Position numbers and translations under genes: made by a program. Shown one piece after another: positions 17,000 through 25,729 of a stretch of 64,000 bases of DNA; within the stretch, counting starts at the first letter, position 1, and every line of letters begins with the position of its first letter. The notes below the pieces were generated by a model. It saw only the letters and a list, made by a program, of their open reading frames with translations. It made no database searches and was not told the origin of the DNA. This stretch comes from Fructobacillus durionis (GTDB lineage: Bacteria > Bacillota > Bacilli > Lactobacillales > Lactobacillaceae): contig NZ_FOLI01000001.1 in assembly GCF_900112405.1 (NCBI RefSeq), forward strand, positions 434,001 to 498,000, read 5' to 3'.

Positions 17000-18553
17000 A
17001 TGTCAGAATCAAAAAAGCCAATCTATAACGATTACTTCTTTAATGAAAGTGCCTATGATTACCACGATGGTGGTTATGTGCCATTGGAGAAGTACGATTC
17101 ACCTACAGTACCACTTGGTATTCCAACGCTTTTAAAGCCGGATAAGGAAACCGATACCGACGTCTGGTTAACGGTCCACGCCCAAGCCGGTGAAACACAA
17201 ATTGTACCCGGTGCCAAAACAAAAACTTGGGGCTACAACCAAAGTCTCTTAGGCCCAACCATTGTCTTTAAGTCCGGTAAAACTTATCACGTCACGCTGA
17301 AAAACAGCCTACCCGAGCTTACGACTTTTCACTGGCACGGACTCGACGTTCCAGGACCATTCATTGATGGTGGCTGCCACGCCCCTGTCTACCCTGGTGA
17401 AAACAAAGAAATTACCTTTAAAGTCGACCAACCCGCTGCCACAACTTGGTTACACGCTCATCCATGTCCATTAACTGGTTGGGATGTTTGGCACGGCTTA
17501 GCTGCCATGGTCTATGTAACTGACAAGCACGAAGAAAGCTTGCCACTTCCTCATGAATACGGTGTTGATGACATTCCCGTTGTCTTGCAAGACCGTCGTT
17601 TCCACGAGGATAACCAGTGGGACTACGATGCCGACTACGATCCAGATGGTGTCGCTGGCCCAACCGCATTAATTAACGGAACGGTCAATCCAGAGTTTAA
17701 CGTCACCACACAAAAGCTCCGTCTCCGTTTCTTGGATGGATCAAACCGTCGTGAATGGCGCTTGCATCTCTCCGATGACCTCGTCATGACACAGATTGCT
17801 TCTGATGGTGGTTTACTACCCGAACCCGTTCAGATGACCAAGTTAATGATTACCTGTGCCGAACGTGCTGAGGTTATCTTAGACTTTGGCAAGTACAAGG
17901 CCGGTGACCAAGTCACGCTCTACTCAGACGATATGCCAATCTTGACATTTAATATCAAAGAATTCACCCCTGACAACACGGAGATTCCTGAACACTTAGC
18001 CGACATCAACTACCCTGATGTTTCAGACCCAGATTCGTTAGTTCACCAAGTTGTCATGTCTGGAATGGATGAGTCAGTTGGTATCAACGGTAAAAAGTTT
18101 GGCATGATGCGCATTGATGACCGCCAAGAAATTGGCAAGACCGAGTACTGGGATATCACCAATACCAACGACTGCTGTGGTGGTATGTTGCACCCTTATC
18201 ACATGCACGGTGGTTCCTTCCAAATCGTCTCGCGTAACGGTCACGCACCTTACCCTAACGAAATGGGCTTGAAGGATACGGTCAGTGTTAACCCTGGTGA
18301 AACTGTCCGCATCAAGATGCGCTTTAACTACGCCGGTGTCTTCATGTACCACTGCCACATCATCGAACACGAAGATGGCGGTATGATGGCCCAGTTGCAG
18401 GTTTACACGCCCGATGAACCAAACAAGAAGTACGATTTGATGCCAATGGATACTTTGATGAATGCTATCGCGAAAGAGCGCGGCTGCAAGGTGGATGAGT
18501 TAGTCATTAAGCCACTCGATTCCTATAAGATGATGGGAATGGATATGTGCTGA
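17000..18553 (+). CDS. Multicopper oxidase (CotA/bilirubin-oxidase-like), cytosolic
   Basis: 517 residues; GAGGAGG precedes the ATG. All four copper motifs are present: HWHG (111-114), HAH (152-154), HPYHMHG (398-404) and HCHIIEH (451-457), with Met462 as the likely type-1 axial ligand. There is no signal peptide, so it should act in the cytosol on phenolics, Cu(I) or similar. It is unusually cysteine-rich (GGCHAP, HPCP, DCCGG, a C-terminal MMGMDMC tail), and about 50 residues follow the last copper motif. The substrate is not deducible. It is divergent from the P-type ATPase unit. Confidence 0.9.
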   Translation: MSESKKPIYNDYFFNESAYDYHDGGYVPLEKYDSPTVPLGIPTLLKPDKETDTDVWLTVHAQAGETQIVPGAKTKTWGYNQSLLGPTIVFKSGKTYHVTLKNSLPELTTFHWHGLDVPGPFIDGGCHAPVYPGENKEITFKVDQPAATTWLHAHPCPLTGWDVWHGLAAMVYVTDKHEESLPLPHEYGVDDIPVVLQDRRFHEDNQWDYDADYDPDGVAGPTALINGTVNPEFNVTTQKLRLRFLDGSNRREWRLHLSDDLVMTQIASDGGLLPEPVQMTKLMITCAERAEVILDFGKYKAGDQVTLYSDDMPILTFNIKEFTPDNTEIPEHLADINYPDVSDPDSLVHQVVMSGMDESVGINGKKFGMMRIDDRQEIGKTEYWDITNTNDCCGGMLHPYHMHGGSFQIVSRNGHAPYPNEMGLKDTVSVNPGETVRIKMRFNYAGVFMYHCHIIEHEDGGMMAQLQVYTPDEPNKKYDLMPMDTLMNAIAKERGCKVDELVIKPLDSYKMMGMDMC

Positions 18554-18575
18554 TTGGGCACGAATGAAACAAAGT

Positions 18576-18617
18576 AAAAACCACATTGAGAAGAAGTCTT
18601 CCCGATGTGGTTTTTTA
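18576..18617 (+). terminator. Intrinsic terminator after the multicopper oxidase
   Basis: AAACCACAT pairs with ATGTGGTTT, followed by T residues. Confidence 0.85.
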
Positions 18618-18684
18618 TTTTGAATAACCTCCCCAACTATGCTATTACATAGATAAGAAACACTCTAATCAAAGGAGTTTACTT

Positions 18685-21210
18685 ATGATTGAAAAGTCGC
18701 ACATCCCAAGTCAAATTGAAGTCCGCGGCGGACGCGTTCACAATCTAAAGAACATTGATGTGAACATTCCACTCAACAAGTTTGTCGCCATCTCAGGTCG
18801 GTCCGGTTCCGGTAAGTCCTCATTAGCAATGGGCATTTTATTTTCGGAAGGTTCCCGTCGCTATCTCGAAGCCTTGTCTGCCTACACGCGTAACCGAATG
18901 GGACAGGAATCGTCAGCAGACGTCGACTCGATTCAGTACATTCCATCTGCGATTGCTCTCAAGCAGCGCCCCGCTACCCCGGGTGAACGCTCCACGGTCG
19001 GTTCCATTAGCGAGCTGTCCAACATCACGCGGCTTATCTTTTCTCGTTTAGGATCACCGGTCTGCCCCAACGGTCACCGCTTAGAACCCTCTTTGGCCAT
19101 CAGCCGGGCGATGAACGAGGCCGAAAAGCCAGGTGAACACCACAACGAAGGCCAGCTACCCTGCCCCGTTTGTGGCGTGCACTTTACCGCCTTTTCCGCC
19201 CAGGACTTTTCAGCCAATAGTACCGGCGCCTGCCCAACCTGCCATGGTAGTGGTCAGGTCCGTGAACTCGATGAAGCCAAGCTAATTAAAGACGTCAATC
19301 TGTCGATTAAAGAAGGCGCAGTCGCTTCCTGGCACCTGCCCGGCCGAAACTTCATGCCATCAATCGCCCAAAGTCTAGGTGTTCGCATCGATGTACCATA
19401 CAAGGACCTAACGGACAAAGAGAAAAGCATTGTCTTACACGGCGAGAAGAAACTTTACCCTGTCGACTTCCACACCTCAACCGGTCGCGTCTACCATTCG
19501 GACGGCTCTCTATACGAAAACGCCTACGATGCCGTGACAGATTCTTTAGCCAATGTCAAAAGTCAGGCAACACTCAAGAAGCTCGATAAGTTCTACCACT
19601 TCTCTACCTGCCCCACCTGTCATGGTTCACGTTTGAATCCAGACTTGCTGAAGCAAACGGTAGACGGCAAAAACATTGTGCAAGTGAATGACCTAACCCT
19701 CGGCGAGTTAACGAACTGGGCCGATAATACGGTGGACTCTCTTCCCAATAATATGGAGCACCTGGCCAACACGTTGTTTACAAACATGAAGCAGGTCCTT
19801 CGTCCTATCCTAAATCTTGGTCTCGACTATCTCACCATGTCCCGTGCCGGGGCTAGCCTTTCAACGGGTGAACTCCAACGCTTGCAACTATCGAAAACGA
19901 TTCGCGCTCAGACCACCGGTGTTCTTTACGTTTTGGACGAGCCTTCTATTGGCTTACACCCAGACAATATCAAGGGACTCATTCAGGTCTTCCGCGAACT
20001 CATTGCCCAGGGAAACTCCCTAGTTGTCGTGGATCACGAAGTTGATTTAATTGCTGCAGCCGATTGGATTATCGAAATTGGTCCAGGTTCGGGCGAAGCC
20101 GGCGGTCTTATTATCGATGAAGGAACACCAGCAAAGCTAACCAACGATTCCCAGTCCCTGATTGGCCCTTTCATCAAGGGTTCGGCCAATATTGTTCATG
20201 ATTCGGTCACTCCGGTAGGTACCGGCAAAACTACATTACGTGTTCAAAACTACCATAATCTAAAGGATGTCCAAGTCACCATCCCCGAACACCAGATGAC
20301 GGCCGTGACTGGTTTCTCAGGTGCCGGAAAGACCTCCCTTATTCTAGACAATCTCATTCCAGCTATACAAAATAAAGAAAATAATCTAAAAACTGTAAGT
20401 GAGCTTACAACGAATATTACTAACACTGTCACGATTGATGCTAAACCCATCGGACGGAACACCCGCTCCACTTTGGCCACCTACACGAACATCATGAACG
20501 AACTTCGACGACTTTTTGCAAGCCTGCCAGAGGCCAAGAAAGCAAAATTAAGTGCTTCGGCCTTTTCATACAATAACAAAGAAGGTGCCTGCCCCACCTG
20601 TCAGGGGCTGGGTGTCATCACCGAAGATGTTCAGTTCCTGCCCGACATTGTGGAGACCTGTCCAACTTGTCAGGGCGCTCGCTTCAACGACCAAGCTCAG
20701 TCAATTAAATGGCAGGGTCAGTCCATTGTCGACCTCCTGAACCTTTCAGTGAAAGAAGCTTTACCCGTTTTCAAAGGGGAAGCCAAAATCGAAAGCGAAC
20801 TAAAACTTCTCGATGAAATTGGTCTAAACTACCTCCATCTCGGTCAGGCAACACCATCCCTTTCCGGTGGTGAAGCACAGCGCTTAAAGCTTGTCAGTCA
20901 CTTACATAAGAGCCAGATGCACACGCTTTTTGTCTTTGACGAACCAACCATTGGCCTGCATCCCCTTGACGTGCAAACGCTACTCGGTGTCTTCAACCGT
21001 CTTAAGGAAAAAGGCGCAACTATCATCTTTATCACGCACGACCTGGACATGATGACCAATGCCGATTGGCTAATTGACCTGGGTCCCCGTGGTGGTAATC
21101 AGGGTGGTCAGTTAATGGCCATGGGTAAGCCCTTTGATTTAGCCAAAGAGCCCCATTCCTTAACGACAGAGTACTTGGCTAAACACCTAAGTAAATTCGA
21201 TTTAATCTAA
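18685..21210 (+). CDS. UvrA-like ABC ATPase (UvrA2 type)
   Basis: 841 residues, about 100 shorter than housekeeping UvrA. It has two ABC ATPase halves: Walker A GRSGSGKSS (38-46) and TGFSGAGKTS (about 542), signatures LSTGELQRLQLSKTI and LSGGEAQRLKLVSHL. Zinc-finger CxxC pairs are present (CPVC, CPTCHGSG, CPTCHGSR, CPTCQGLG, CPTCQGAR). The UvrB-binding region appears shortened. Such short paralogues often accompany resistance to DNA-damaging drugs, but whether this one repairs DNA is unknown. AAAGGAG precedes the ATG. No uvrB or uvrC adjacent. Confidence 0.88.
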   Translation: MIEKSHIPSQIEVRGGRVHNLKNIDVNIPLNKFVAISGRSGSGKSSLAMGILFSEGSRRYLEALSAYTRNRMGQESSADVDSIQYIPSAIALKQRPATPGERSTVGSISELSNITRLIFSRLGSPVCPNGHRLEPSLAISRAMNEAEKPGEHHNEGQLPCPVCGVHFTAFSAQDFSANSTGACPTCHGSGQVRELDEAKLIKDVNLSIKEGAVASWHLPGRNFMPSIAQSLGVRIDVPYKDLTDKEKSIVLHGEKKLYPVDFHTSTGRVYHSDGSLYENAYDAVTDSLANVKSQATLKKLDKFYHFSTCPTCHGSRLNPDLLKQTVDGKNIVQVNDLTLGELTNWADNTVDSLPNNMEHLANTLFTNMKQVLRPILNLGLDYLTMSRAGASLSTGELQRLQLSKTIRAQTTGVLYVLDEPSIGLHPDNIKGLIQVFRELIAQGNSLVVVDHEVDLIAAADWIIEIGPGSGEAGGLIIDEGTPAKLTNDSQSLIGPFIKGSANIVHDSVTPVGTGKTTLRVQNYHNLKDVQVTIPEHQMTAVTGFSGAGKTSLILDNLIPAIQNKENNLKTVSELTTNITNTVTIDAKPIGRNTRSTLATYTNIMNELRRLFASLPEAKKAKLSASAFSYNNKEGACPTCQGLGVITEDVQFLPDIVETCPTCQGARFNDQAQSIKWQGQSIVDLLNLSVKEALPVFKGEAKIESELKLLDEIGLNYLHLGQATPSLSGGEAQRLKLVSHLHKSQMHTLFVFDEPTIGLHPLDVQTLLGVFNRLKEKGATIIFITHDLDMMTNADWLIDLGPRGGNQGGQLMAMGKPFDLAKEPHSLTTEYLAKHLSKFDLI

Positions 21211-21286
21211 ATTATCCCTGCATTCTCGGACTGAAACTACTATAATGTGTCATATAACGACTAAAACGACAAGGAGCAGATGAATA

Positions 21287-22024
21287 ATGGCTAATCCAAC
21301 CGATAACCAGTACCAATGCCTCATTGATAACAAAGACGGCTACAACTTTGGCGCGGGAACTTTTCTCCATGACCTGGACCCCCAAACCCGTAAGATGATT
21401 AAGCAGGACCGGCCGAAGGCGTCAGACCAAGATTTCATCTGTTCCGAACACCTCGTTGCCTACCGTCTTCGTAAGCTGGATAAGATGATTCACGAAGACC
21501 AACGCAAAAACCAGCAAATTCATCAAAAGATGCAACGTGTCCTTCAAGATGATAACTACAAAATCATCGATGTTGGTAAGAAGTTAGATAGCACCTTAAC
21601 CTTTGGCCAAAAAGTCGCGGACGGTGTCGCCCACTTTGGTGGTTCATGGCCATTTGTGATTTCCTTTGTGGTCATCATGATCGTCTGGATTATTTTAAAC
21701 GTCACCCACCTCTTCGGGGCCAACTTTGATCCATTCCCATTCATTCTGCTGAACCTCTTCTTGTCCATGGTTGCTGCCATTCAAGCACCACTCATCATGA
21801 TGGCCCAGAACCGAGCTTCAGACTACGACCGAATGGAATCACAAAACGATTACCACGTAAACCTGAAGTCCGAAGAAGAAATTCGCCTTCTCCACGCCAA
21901 GGTTGACCACTTGATTCAACAGGATCAGCCAAATTCCATGCAGATTCAAAAGATGCAAATGGAAATGCTAGCCTCTATCAATGAGGAGCTAGCATTGTTA
22001 AATAAAAAGAACGAAAAAGACTAA
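21287..22024 (+). CDS. DUF1003 family membrane protein
   Basis: 245 residues; AAGGAG upstream of the ATG. Two adjacent membrane helices (about residues 122-142 and 153-176) fit the DUF1003 core: FGGSWPFVISFVVIMIVWII, then FDPFPFILLNLFLSMVAAIQ and APLIMMAQNR. The N-terminal 60 residues contain cysteines (YQCLID, FICSEH) as in other members, and a coiled-coil-like C-terminus ends the protein. No function is established for the family. A TATAAT at 21241 probably drives it separately from the UvrA-like gene. Confidence 0.85.
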   Translation: MANPTDNQYQCLIDNKDGYNFGAGTFLHDLDPQTRKMIKQDRPKASDQDFICSEHLVAYRLRKLDKMIHEDQRKNQQIHQKMQRVLQDDNYKIIDVGKKLDSTLTFGQKVADGVAHFGGSWPFVISFVVIMIVWIILNVTHLFGANFDPFPFILLNLFLSMVAAIQAPLIMMAQNRASDYDRMESQNDYHVNLKSEEEIRLLHAKVDHLIQQDQPNSMQIQKMQMEMLASINEELALLNKKNEKD

Positions 22025-22032
22025 GAACTAAC

Positions 22033-22074
22033 AAAAGACCCGCTCCAGATAAAATCTGAGCGGGTCTTTTTGTA
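22033..22074. terminator. Bidirectional terminator after the DUF1003 gene
   Basis: AAAAGACCCGCTC pairs with GAGCGGGTCTTTT, with CAGAT/ATCTG inside the loop; it separates convergent genes. Confidence 0.88.
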
Positions 22075-22084
22075 TTCATCTAAA

Positions 22085-22717
22085 TTAATAGAAACTTGGC
22101 TTATCAAGTTTCTCAGAACCTGGTTCGTAAATACCAACACTGGCCTGAATGTCACGCTTGGGGTTATCAAGCAGGTCAAGGACATACTGGACAATCGCTT
22201 CTCGTGTCACCTGTGCGCCAACGAAGGGTTCGCCCTTCTGCGTGGTGGCATAAGCGACATTACCCTTTTGATTGTATAACCAAGACATCCGCATGTAGGT
22301 ATAATCCAAGCCGGAGTCTTCAATCATCTGCAGGTTCTGGTGACGGGCTGGTGAAGCATCCCCAATCATGGAGCGATTCCATTCGCCAAACTTACCAGCG
22401 ACTTCACCATAAACGCCAAGTACACCGGCGATAATAATACGCTTAATGCCGCTTGCCTTCATCGCTTCTAGGATTGGTTCCGTATCGTGGTCCGAATAAA
22501 CGAAGACAACGTCCTGACCAGGCATGATTTCTTTAAGGAGTGCTTCGTTTGAGAAGTCCCCGTCCACGATTTTAACACGGGGGTTATTCTTGTACTCGCT
22601 AAGCCGTTCGTTAGCACGACGGGCGTAGAGCGTCAGTTGATCGTCCCGTTCATTTAGCAGGCGTTCCGTTAATTGATGAGCAATCTGTCCGGCTGCACCT
22701 AAAATCAAAATCTTCAT
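22085..22717 (-). CDS. NAD(P)-binding (NmrA/atypical SDR) protein
   Basis: 210 residues. MKILILGAAGQIAHQLTERL is the GxxGxxG dinucleotide turn of atypical SDRs of the YwnB kind. The YxxxK active site is replaced by AGVLGVYGEV and the YMRMSWLYN segment as in NmrA-like proteins, which sense or reduce NADP-linked substrates. It is the last gene of the MFS-merR operon, starting one base after merR, so it is likely induced by the same signal. Substrate unknown. Confidence 0.85.
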   Translation of the reverse strand: MKILILGAAGQIAHQLTERLLNERDDQLTLYARRANERLSEYKNNPRVKIVDGDFSNEALLKEIMPGQDVVFVYSDHDTEPILEAMKASGIKRIIIAGVLGVYGEVAGKFGEWNRSMIGDASPARHQNLQMIEDSGLDYTYMRMSWLYNQKGNVAYATTQKGEPFVGAQVTREAIVQYVLDLLDNPKRDIQASVGIYEPGSEKLDKPSFY

Positions 22718-22718
22718 C

Positions 22719-23105
22719 TTATTTCTCCTTTTCTAAATCATCTTCTGCTTTTCGCATATGACTTTCATAGTTTTCAACCTTGTAAAGTAAGTGGTCATGG
22801 GCCGCCTGCATTTTATCAATACGTTCCTGCATCTCTTCGGCCTGTTCGATTAACAAAGCCTTTCGAGCGGGAATCGTTTCTGGGTCATCCTCAAAAACCA
22901 TCCCTACGTACTCACGTAAACGCTCGACCGACATGCCAGCATTGCGCATCGTCTTAGCAAAGTCCAACTGGCGAATATTTCGTTCATTGAAATCCCGTAG
23001 GTGATTTTCCTTACGGGCCACCGGCATAATTAAACCAATGCGTTCGTAGTAACGAATCGTATCGTTACTCAAACCTGTTTTTTCAGCTGCTTCTTTGATA
23101 TTCAT
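22719..23105 (-). CDS. MerR family transcriptional regulator
   Basis: 128 residues. Helix-turn-helix plus wing at the N-terminus (MNIKEAAEKTGLSNDTIRYY, then ERIGLIMPVARKENHLRDF), followed by a long dimerisation coiled coil (about 80-125). It has no cysteine, so it is neither a metal nor a thiol sensor. The most similar known types control aldehyde or drug response genes. Its start overlaps the MFS stop (ATGA), so it is autoregulated with the exporter. Matching 19-base-spacer promoters stand before the MFS gene and the alcohol dehydrogenase gene. Confidence 0.9.
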   Translation of the reverse strand: MNIKEAAEKTGLSNDTIRYYERIGLIMPVARKENHLRDFNERNIRQLDFAKTMRNAGMSVERLREYVGMVFEDDPETIPARKALLIEQAEEMQERIDKMQAAHDHLLYKVENYESHMRKAEDDLEKEK

Positions 23106-24406
23106 TTCGAAACCTTTCGTGTAACAAAAATGGCAACAATCGCCAAGGCAATCGCCGTATAGAGTGCCATCGAACCCACTTCAGCGTGGTAAGAACTCGT
23201 CGTCGCCACGATAATTGATAAGCCAACTGGGCCACCGATTTGATGGGCCGTGTTCGTTAATCCAGAAGCGATGCCAGCTAACTCATCTGGCGCTTGATAA
23301 AGTCCGGCAGATGTTACGGGTGCCAGTACCATTCCCTGTCCAAAGCCAATCACCAACATTGGTAGTGCAAAAGCTAGGAAGTAGCCAGAGGAGACATCGG
23401 ATAAGGCGGTCCAAATCAGTCCCAAGAGTAGGAAGAACTCCCCTGCCAGCAGCACCTTATTATTACCATAACGCTTTGTCAGCCTTGGTAAAAGGAAGGA
23501 AACAACAAACTGCACAACCGTGATTGGTAAGAAAGCAAAACCAGACTCGAGCGCCGTGAAGTGGTATTCTTGCTGCCAAACTTGTGGTAAGAAGAACCAG
23601 TAAGGAAGCATGGCCATCATAAAGAGTAGACGAGCGGCATAGGCCCCTGACCGAACACGGTTTTGAAAGAGTGTCAGTGGCAAAATGGGGTTCTTCACCC
23701 GACTTTCAAAAAGAATGAAAAGAACAAGCAGTAGAAGCCCTAGTGCAACCATCCAAACCCTAGCACCCGTCAAGCCGTCAATCAGTGCGGCTAAGCCAAG
23801 AACCGATAAAATCGAACCAACATAGTCAACCTTGCTCTTCAAGCCGGGCTTATTGGGGATAAATTTGATGGCTAAAAGGAGCAAAAGGGCCGTGATCGGC
23901 ACATTGATCAAGAAGCCAGCTTCCCATGAGAAGGCTGTCGTCAAGTCTCCGCCAATCAGCAAGCCTAAACTCGACCCGATACCAGCGGTCACACCGTAGT
24001 AGGCAATCGCCCGCTCACGCATCTCGCCCTGGTAACTATCCATCATTAATGCCAAAGTCGAAGGCGCAATAACCGATGAGCCAATTCCTTGGACGGCTCG
24101 CATCGCAATCACAAAAGTAGCGTTGTCAGACAGCCCAATTAATAAAGAACTTAATCCAAAAATCAGAATACCAGTTGTAAAGACCCGCTTCCGCCCCAAA
24201 ATATCGGAGAGTCGCCCCGACAGTAACAGGAAGCCACCAAAGGTCAATGTATAGGCGTTTGAAATCCAAGACAAAGCAGCCTGTGATAAGTTGAGGCTCT
24301 GTCCAATTTCAGTCGAGCTCGTAAAGATAATGGAGTTATCCATCAGAATGAGAAAGTAACCCAGCAACGTGATGGGTAAGACCATTCCAAATTTCTCTTT
24401 TTTCAT
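23102..24406 (-). CDS. MFS drug efflux transporter (DHA2-like)
   Basis: 434 residues from the ATG at 24406; a longer reading starting at 24478 would run through the operator and is rejected. A purine-rich GGGGAAAGAG site supports the choice. There are about 12-14 membrane segments, with the motif A GRLSDILGRKRVF (about residues 56-68) and the DHA2-type LMDNSII near helix 1. It probably exports a cationic or hydrophobic toxicant by proton antiport. First gene of the MFS-merR-NmrA operon. Confidence 0.88.
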   Translation of the reverse strand: MKKEKFGMVLPITLLGYFLILMDNSIIFTSSTEIGQSLNLSQAALSWISNAYTLTFGGFLLLSGRLSDILGRKRVFTTGILIFGLSSLLIGLSDNATFVIAMRAVQGIGSSVIAPSTLALMMDSYQGEMRERAIAYYGVTAGIGSSLGLLIGGDLTTAFSWEAGFLINVPITALLLLLAIKFIPNKPGLKSKVDYVGSILSVLGLAALIDGLTGARVWMVALGLLLLVLFILFESRVKNPILPLTLFQNRVRSGAYAARLLFMMAMLPYWFFLPQVWQQEYHFTALESGFAFLPITVVQFVVSFLLPRLTKRYGNNKVLLAGEFFLLLGLIWTALSDVSSGYFLAFALPMLVIGFGQGMVLAPVTSAGLYQAPDELAGIASGLTNTAHQIGGPVGLSIIVATTSSYHAEVGSMALYTAIALAIVAIFVTRKVSK

Positions 24407-24452
24407 ATTTTCTCTTTCCCCTTTATTGTATAACTTATGAAGTACAAAAGTT

Positions 24453-24483
24453 ATTAAACACCTTGGAGTACACTCCAAGTCAA
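24453..24483 (-). promoter_or_regulatory. MerR-type promoter with perfect dyad, MFS-merR operon
   Basis: TTGACT (24483-24478) and TTTAAT (24458-24453) are spaced by 19 bases, the overlong spacer that MerR regulators correct. The spacer contains CTTGGAGT-AC-ACTCCAAG, a perfect 18-base dyad (24462-24479). Confidence 0.88.
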
Positions 24484-24498
24484 GAAAAAAGATAAAAA

Positions 24499-24526
24499 AT
24501 AAAAAAGAACACTCCCGTGTTCCTTT
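24499..24526 (-). terminator. Intrinsic terminator after the alcohol dehydrogenase gene
   Basis: On the minus strand GGAACAC pairs with GTGTTC around GGGA, followed by TTTTTT. Confidence 0.8.
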
Positions 24527-24537
24527 CCATCATTCAA

Positions 24538-25569
24538 TTAAAAGACTAGCAAGGACTTAATTGCCTCACGCTTGTCCATGGCCTCATAGGCTTTTTGAAT
24601 ATCCTTTAACTCAAACTCTTTTGTGAAGACCTGGCCAGGATGAATCTCATCATCCAACACCGCCTTCAACAAGAGCTCACGGTCATAGGTGGTAACCGCA
24701 GCGATTCCACCGCGCAAACCAATGTTCTTCCAGAACAAGTTGTTCGTGTTCATCATTGGGTCCTGTGGAATCCCAACACGGCCAACCACGGCGCCAGGAC
24801 GACCAAGTTGCACAGCCGTTTGAACCGCTTGTTCAGAGCCAACACACTCCAAAATAGCGTCAGCACCAGCACCGGTTAGTGCCATAACATGCTTCACGCC
24901 GGCATCGTCACGTTCCTCGACAATGTCCGTCGCTCCAAAGGCCTTGCCCAATGCCTGACGGTCGGCATGGCGTGACATTAAGATAATCCGCTTTGCCCCG
25001 CGTAACTTGGCGGCAATCACGCCACAGAGGCCAACGGCACCATCACCCATAACAACAACAGTATCACCCTTTTTGACTTCGGCAGTTGCGGCAGCATGGT
25101 ATCCGGTCGCCATGACATCTGACAAAGTCATCAAAGACTTCAATTGTTCATCCGTATAGTCTTCTGGCTGACCAGGAATCTTAACCAACGCCCAGTCAGC
25201 GTTCTTATAACCGATGTATTCAGCCTGGTAGCCAGTCGAACCACCCTTATCAGGATCTAAGCAGTCCCCGTCAAATCCGGCTAAGCAAGCCTGGCAGTGA
25301 CCACAGCCATGGGTAAAGGGCGCAATGACAAAGTCGCCCGGTTTGACATTTGTCACCCCTGAGCCCACTTCTTTCACAATCCCGATGGCTTCGTGTCCAA
25401 CTTGAGAACCTGCATCACGCTTGGCAATACCACGGTAGAACCAAAGGTCAGAACCACAAACGGATGCTCGCAACGTTTTGATAACGGCATCCTTGGGCCC
25501 TTTAATGCTAGGCTTTGGAACCTCCTGCGTTTCGACTTGACCTGGTTGAACAAAGACTGCTGCTTTCAT
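24538..25569 (-). CDS. Zinc-dependent alcohol dehydrogenase family protein
   Basis: 343 residues, medium-chain dehydrogenase. Catalytic zinc ligands lie in SVCGSDLW (Cys38) and GHEAIG (His59-Glu60 region). The structural zinc lobe is CGHCQACLAGFDGDC. The Rossmann turn is VVMGDGAVGLCG. It acts on a secondary alcohol, aldehyde or ketone with NAD(P). Its promoter carries the same MerR-type layout as the neighbouring efflux operon, so it belongs to that stress response, probably detoxifying a carbonyl compound. Butanediol dehydrogenase activity is an alternative because alsS/alsD are in the window. Confidence 0.88.
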   Translation of the reverse strand: MKAAVFVQPGQVETQEVPKPSIKGPKDAVIKTLRASVCGSDLWFYRGIAKRDAGSQVGHEAIGIVKEVGSGVTNVKPGDFVIAPFTHGCGHCQACLAGFDGDCLDPDKGGSTGYQAEYIGYKNADWALVKIPGQPEDYTDEQLKSLMTLSDVMATGYHAAATAEVKKGDTVVVMGDGAVGLCGVIAAKLRGAKRIILMSRHADRQALGKAFGATDIVEERDDAGVKHVMALTGAGADAILECVGSEQAVQTAVQLGRPGAVVGRVGIPQDPMMNTNNLFWKNIGLRGGIAAVTTYDRELLLKAVLDDEIHPGQVFTKEFELKDIQKAYEAMDKREAIKSLLVF

Positions 25570-25649
25570 GAATGAATCCCCCTTTTCGATATCAGGTCCA
25601 TTTTGGACTTTTTGACTTCCTTTTGCAAAGTCCCTGACCTCTAATTATT

Positions 25650-25680
25650 ATCCTAAACCCTAGACTGCACTCCAGGTCAA
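25650..25680 (-). promoter_or_regulatory. Second MerR-type promoter, alcohol dehydrogenase
   Basis: TTGACC (25680-25675) and TAGGAT (25655-25650) with a 19-base spacer. The dyad CCTGGAGT-GC-AGTCTAGG resembles the one at 24462-24479, with two mismatches between half-sites. Confidence 0.8.
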
Positions 25681-25683
25681 GAA

Positions 25684-25718
25684 AAAAAGCCATTCTTTTA
25701 TAAAAAGAACCGCTTCTA
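25684..25718 (-). terminator. Intrinsic terminator after the PadR-linked membrane protein gene
   Basis: On the minus strand AAGCGGTTCTTTT pairs imperfectly with AAAAGAATGGCTT, followed by T residues. Confidence 0.65.
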
Positions 25719-25729
25719 CTTAAGTTATT

